Positions 62,501 through 64,000 of a DNA stretch of 64,000 bases are shown piece after piece. Source of the DNA: Flavilitoribacter nigricans DSM 23189 = NBRC 102662. Lineage in GTDB: Bacteria > Bacteroidota > Bacteroidia > Chitinophagales > Saprospiraceae. The notes beneath the pieces were generated by a model. The model did no database searches, was not told the origin of the DNA, and was given only the letters and a program-made list of their open reading frames with translations. The stretch covers positions 1 through 64,000 of the forward strand of contig NZ_PDUD01000049.1 of assembly GCF_002646595.1 (NCBI RefSeq), given 5' to 3'. The translations under genes were made by a program, and so were the position numbers. Positions within the stretch are counted from its first letter, which is position 1, and every line of letters starts with the position of its first letter.

Positions 62501-64000
62501 TGCCAGTCGAGATCCGTATTGGCCGGCAACGGCCCGATCTTCACCGGCAGGTCGGCATACGCATAACTTTCGTAAACCTCCTGATTGAGCAGCACCTGAA
62601 ATTTCTCCGAAGTGTGGGCGTGTTCGAAATTCATTTCAAAATAGAACTGCCCGTCATCCGTACAGATCGGTTCTGATAACTTCAGCGGGCCGATCTCGCA
62701 GACCGTCGTCGGGCAATTCACTGGCAGGTGGGCGTCCGATGCGCAGTGTTCATTGTTGGTACTCTCCGCATCGCGGACCAGGATATGCCAGTCCTTGATC
62801 CCTTCGGGGGATAAAGGGCCGACTTTGAGGGGGAGATCCGCGTACGCATAACTTTCGTAGAGCTCTCCGTTGAGAAAGAGTTTGAATCGATCCGAGGTAT
62901 TGGCGTGCTCAAAGTTCATTTCAAAAAAGAACTTGCCGTCGTCCGTACAGATCGCATCGGATAATTTCAGCGCGCCGATCTCGCAAACCGGTACGGGGCA
63001 ATCTACGATCAGATGAGCGTCCGAAGCACAGTGCTCATTGCTGTCGCTGCCGGCATCGCGTACCAGCACGTGCCAGTCCTTCAGATCCTTAACCGGTAGC
63101 GGACCGACTTTGATCGGTAGACTCACGTAGGCATAACTCTCGTACAGATCCCCGTTCAGGAACAGCTGGAATTTATCCGTGGTGTTCTCGTGCTCGAAAT
63201 TCATTTCAAAAAAGAACTGCCCGTCTTCGGTACAAATCGCTTCGGAGAGTTTCAGCTCTCCTATCTTGCAGGTTTCGGGATTACAATTGACGGCCGCCAA
63301 TTTGCCATCTTCGGCGCAAAGACCGGACAGGTCTTCCACCAGAATATGCCAATCGGTAGTGCCGTCGGCTGGTAGCGGACCGACCGTTACGGGCAGTTCC
63401 TGATACGGGTATTGTTCGTAGAGTTCGCCGTTGAGCAATAGCTTGAATGCGTCGGTATTATTTTTGTGATCAAAATCGAGTTTAAAGAAAAATTCCCCGG
63501 GCACATCACCGCATATCGGTTCGGAGATCCGGAGGTGACCGATCCGGCATTCGTCCGGGTAGCAGCTTACGGGCGGTAGTTTGGCCTCCTGTCCGCAGTT
63601 CTGGGAGGCGTCCTTTACGGTGATCAACCAATCCGTTACCCCGTCGGCCGGCAGTGGTCCCACCCGGATCGGGAGCGCCGGGTAATCGAATACCCCGAAC
63701 ACCTCATCGTTCACCACTACCTGAAACGTGTTGGAAACATTGCGGTAATCGAAATCCAGATTAAAATAGAACCCGCCGTTATCGAGACAGACCGGTCCGG
63801 AAATATCCAGCGCGCCGATCTCACACTGGGTGAAATTGCAAACCGCGCCGCTGACTACCGAGAATTGCTCGCAGCTGTCGGAAGCGTCGACCACCCGAAT
63901 ACCCCACTGGATCTCACTGGCATCCGTGGTGAAGGGCCCCAGGCGCACCGGCAGGTCCGCGTAGGCGTAGGTCTCGTAGGTCTCTTCGTTGATACGCAGT
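59512..64000 (-). CDS. Giant Cys-framed repeat surface protein with T9SS sorting domain (5' end outside window)
   Basis: At least 1495 codons; the frame is open to the window edge, so the N terminus and signal are missing. About ten full units plus one partial, of about 90-96 residues, run from the edge to near 61020. Each begins C-x-I-G-x-L-x-(L/I) and has Y.YxxLP..(V/I)GPL and a D-W-x-x-x-V-x-D block. Then a lectin-like domain, a dockerin-like calcium pair (DTNLDNVANH and DANGDGRIDR), a cohesin-like fold and a T9SS tail from NIFPNPTSGEVLI to KVVKVN. A large surface adhesin or matrix protein is likely; ligand unknown. Confidence 0.85.
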   Translation of the reverse strand, partial: LRINEETYETYAYADLPVRLGPFTTDASEIQWGIRVVDASDSCEQFSVVSGAVCNFTQCEIGALDISGPVCLDNGGFYFNLDFDYRNVSNTFQVVVNDEVFGVFDYPALPIRVGPLPADGVTDWLITVKDASQNCGQEAKLPPVSCYPDECRIGHLRISEPICGDVPGEFFFKLDFDHKNNTDAFKLLLNGELYEQYPYQELPVTVGPLPADGTTDWHILVEDLSGLCAEDGKLAAVNCNPETCKIGELKLSEAICTEDGQFFFEMNFEHENTTDKFQLFLNGDLYESYAYVSLPIKVGPLPVKDLKDWHVLVRDAGSDSNEHCASDAHLIVDCPVPVCEIGALKLSDAICTDDGKFFFEMNFEHANTSDRFKLFLNGELYESYAYADLPLKVGPLSPEGIKDWHILVRDAESTNNEHCASDAHLPVNCPTTVCEIGPLKLSEPICTDDGQFYFEMNFEHAHTSEKFQVLLNQEVYESYAYADLPVKIGPLPANTDLDWHVLVRDLSNTNSSPCASDAKLAAPVCPGGACKIGELHLVETYCTDDGQQFYTQLDFQHEGTSQEFQLFLNDEKYGIFAYEDLPLKLGPFNALIDLEWKLLVKDISGNCAADIHFSAPDCPGGGNDCNISNLQIERYPCIGGQFLVDLSFDIQDPGAKGYYVFTNGQISGPYSYEAPFITLGPFAGDGSTVYDFLVIDIDDPSCYGYYELGPVDCSNPCSIGEVFAEAHECGADGGFMVDVAFDYDKVGSSGFTIRTNGQQFGSFEYGQDFYTIGPLAGDGTTTYEIVVIDNDKPDCRNFTTIDPIDCLPCRIGALDYSVQCLENSKTFVLNLDFEYENPDSDRFTLAIGDQVVGSFLYTDLPLEKTLELPGSGELIVAVWDSENPSCAQKAEFSIPCCYLSELTVEAAPCENDGELWVDLDFDYYNVSNTFQVVYGPAGGTLEVLEFAYTDLPITLGPLPGQAATDWYFEVTDLGYFCQSSAELSTQYCDNDACAEWDQTPAGAYGPITGYDPGDLIDEEDGLQLSFAPANAANCDCAVFVTKASTFPAFSAGNGQVVLLDNSGAMISAPGYEIQQLSVDYYFTGNEVLLAVNDQPVVAAAHPLDLPAAIAPGVKLEVTASSNDGRNGRMVFSGAIYRLGFLSRGKWVLDNFCNDKTEKEDEVWPGDTNLDNVANHIDLLNIGLAYGQQGPPRTNAEIKWEAQQSENWSDQYFDSDLNYKHADANGDGRIDRADRGPIMEHYGLVHGPLPVFTDVPATENDPPLYVDFAASSSPIPVGGTFQVPIVFGTEAIPVEDIYGIAFTITFDPTVIDPASIEVVYPESWLGQTGEDLLTLDRTLEASGRIDVALTRINKVNVGGYGAIASLIGAIDDIAGKHTVVEITEVVAIRANEDRVPVNGIPTKVEFTEELKPEIGYIDLNASLNIFPNPTSGEVLITTRFNYPIEKIRILDGYGNPTGIEVAGKNRINLQDLPSGIYMLRIQLGKYTISRKVVKVN
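62413..63270 (-). repeat. Tandem 285-288-bp repeats in the giant gene
   Basis: Three consecutive units of the protein repeat (starting at 63270, 62985 and 62700 on the minus strand) are nearly identical, for example NEHCASDAHL twice, versus more divergent flanking units. They look like recent tandem duplications; two units are exactly 95 codons and the third 96. Confidence 0.8.

Noticed and set aside
62413-63270. Possible CRISPR-like array
   Set aside because: Repeats are in-frame protein-coding units of 285-288 bp without spacers.

Overview
The window looks like chromosomal DNA from a Bacteroidota, most probably a Saprospiria/Lewinella-type organism of roughly balanced GC. Signs seen in the sequence: two secreted proteins end in type IX secretion (T9SS) sorting domains; there is a SusC/SusD pair; an exosortase-N/VIT-domain pair; the order unknown membrane protein-DUF3822-rsmD; and promoters of the TAnnTTTG (-7) type. 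No rRNA, tRNA, CRISPR array, prophage or intact insertion sequence was found. Two short MITE-like foldback elements are present.

Layout. 0.2-8.8 kb: a GNAT acetyltransferase, then a leftward sugar-catabolism cluster (a 1162-residue ThuA/dehydrogenase/cupredoxin lipoprotein, a sugar isomerase-like TIM barrel, a Gfo/Idh/MocA oxidoreductase). It diverges from an AraC-type regulator followed by trmN6. The shared intergenic region holds a 21-bp-period direct repeat that looks like an AraC operator, and a MITE. 8.8-16.6 kb: a small HTH protein, an outer-membrane barrel plus giant TPR protein pair, dinB and cdd. 16.7-21.5 kb: a saccharopine-dehydrogenase-like enzyme, a flippase and a TPR histidine kinase. 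22.0-26.0 kb: the VIT/exosortase N pair. 26.0-33.1 kb: a small GNAT, a thioredoxin, a barrel protein preceded by a second MITE, hemJ, an ankyrin protein, a sulfatase, a PorT-like barrel and a glycosyltransferase. 33.2-42.5 kb: housekeeping genes (topA, DUF3467, tsaD, DUF3822, rsmD), a candidate small RNA, a secreted duplicated-domain protein and a RlaP-like nucleotidyltransferase. 42.5-50 kb: a membrane protein, a T9SS beta-helix protein and SusC/SusD. 50-55.5 kb: an EAD11-domain membrane protein, a choline-transporter-like symporter diverging from phosphatidylcholine synthase, XdhC, a CrtO-like membrane protein and a small lipoprotein. 55.6-64 kb: a patatin fused to an Omp85-type barrel, a dihaem cytochrome c, and the 3' part of a very large Cys-framed repeat protein with a T9SS tail.

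Most interesting points: (i) a choline-symporter-like gene divergent from pcs, suggesting a compact choline-uptake to phosphatidylcholine module; (ii) the dedicated XrtN/VIT sorting pair, where the presumed substrate carries its own PEP-CTERM-like tail; (iii) the ThuA-dehydrogenase lipoprotein, where a blue-copper domain occupies the place expected for a haem c domain; (iv) the EAD11 conflict-type protein; (v) two MITE-like elements with clear terminal repeats and target duplications; (vi) an unannotated minus-strand small RNA candidate downstream of rsmD. Family names and functions come from reading motifs without database searches; coordinates were checked against the printed sequence.
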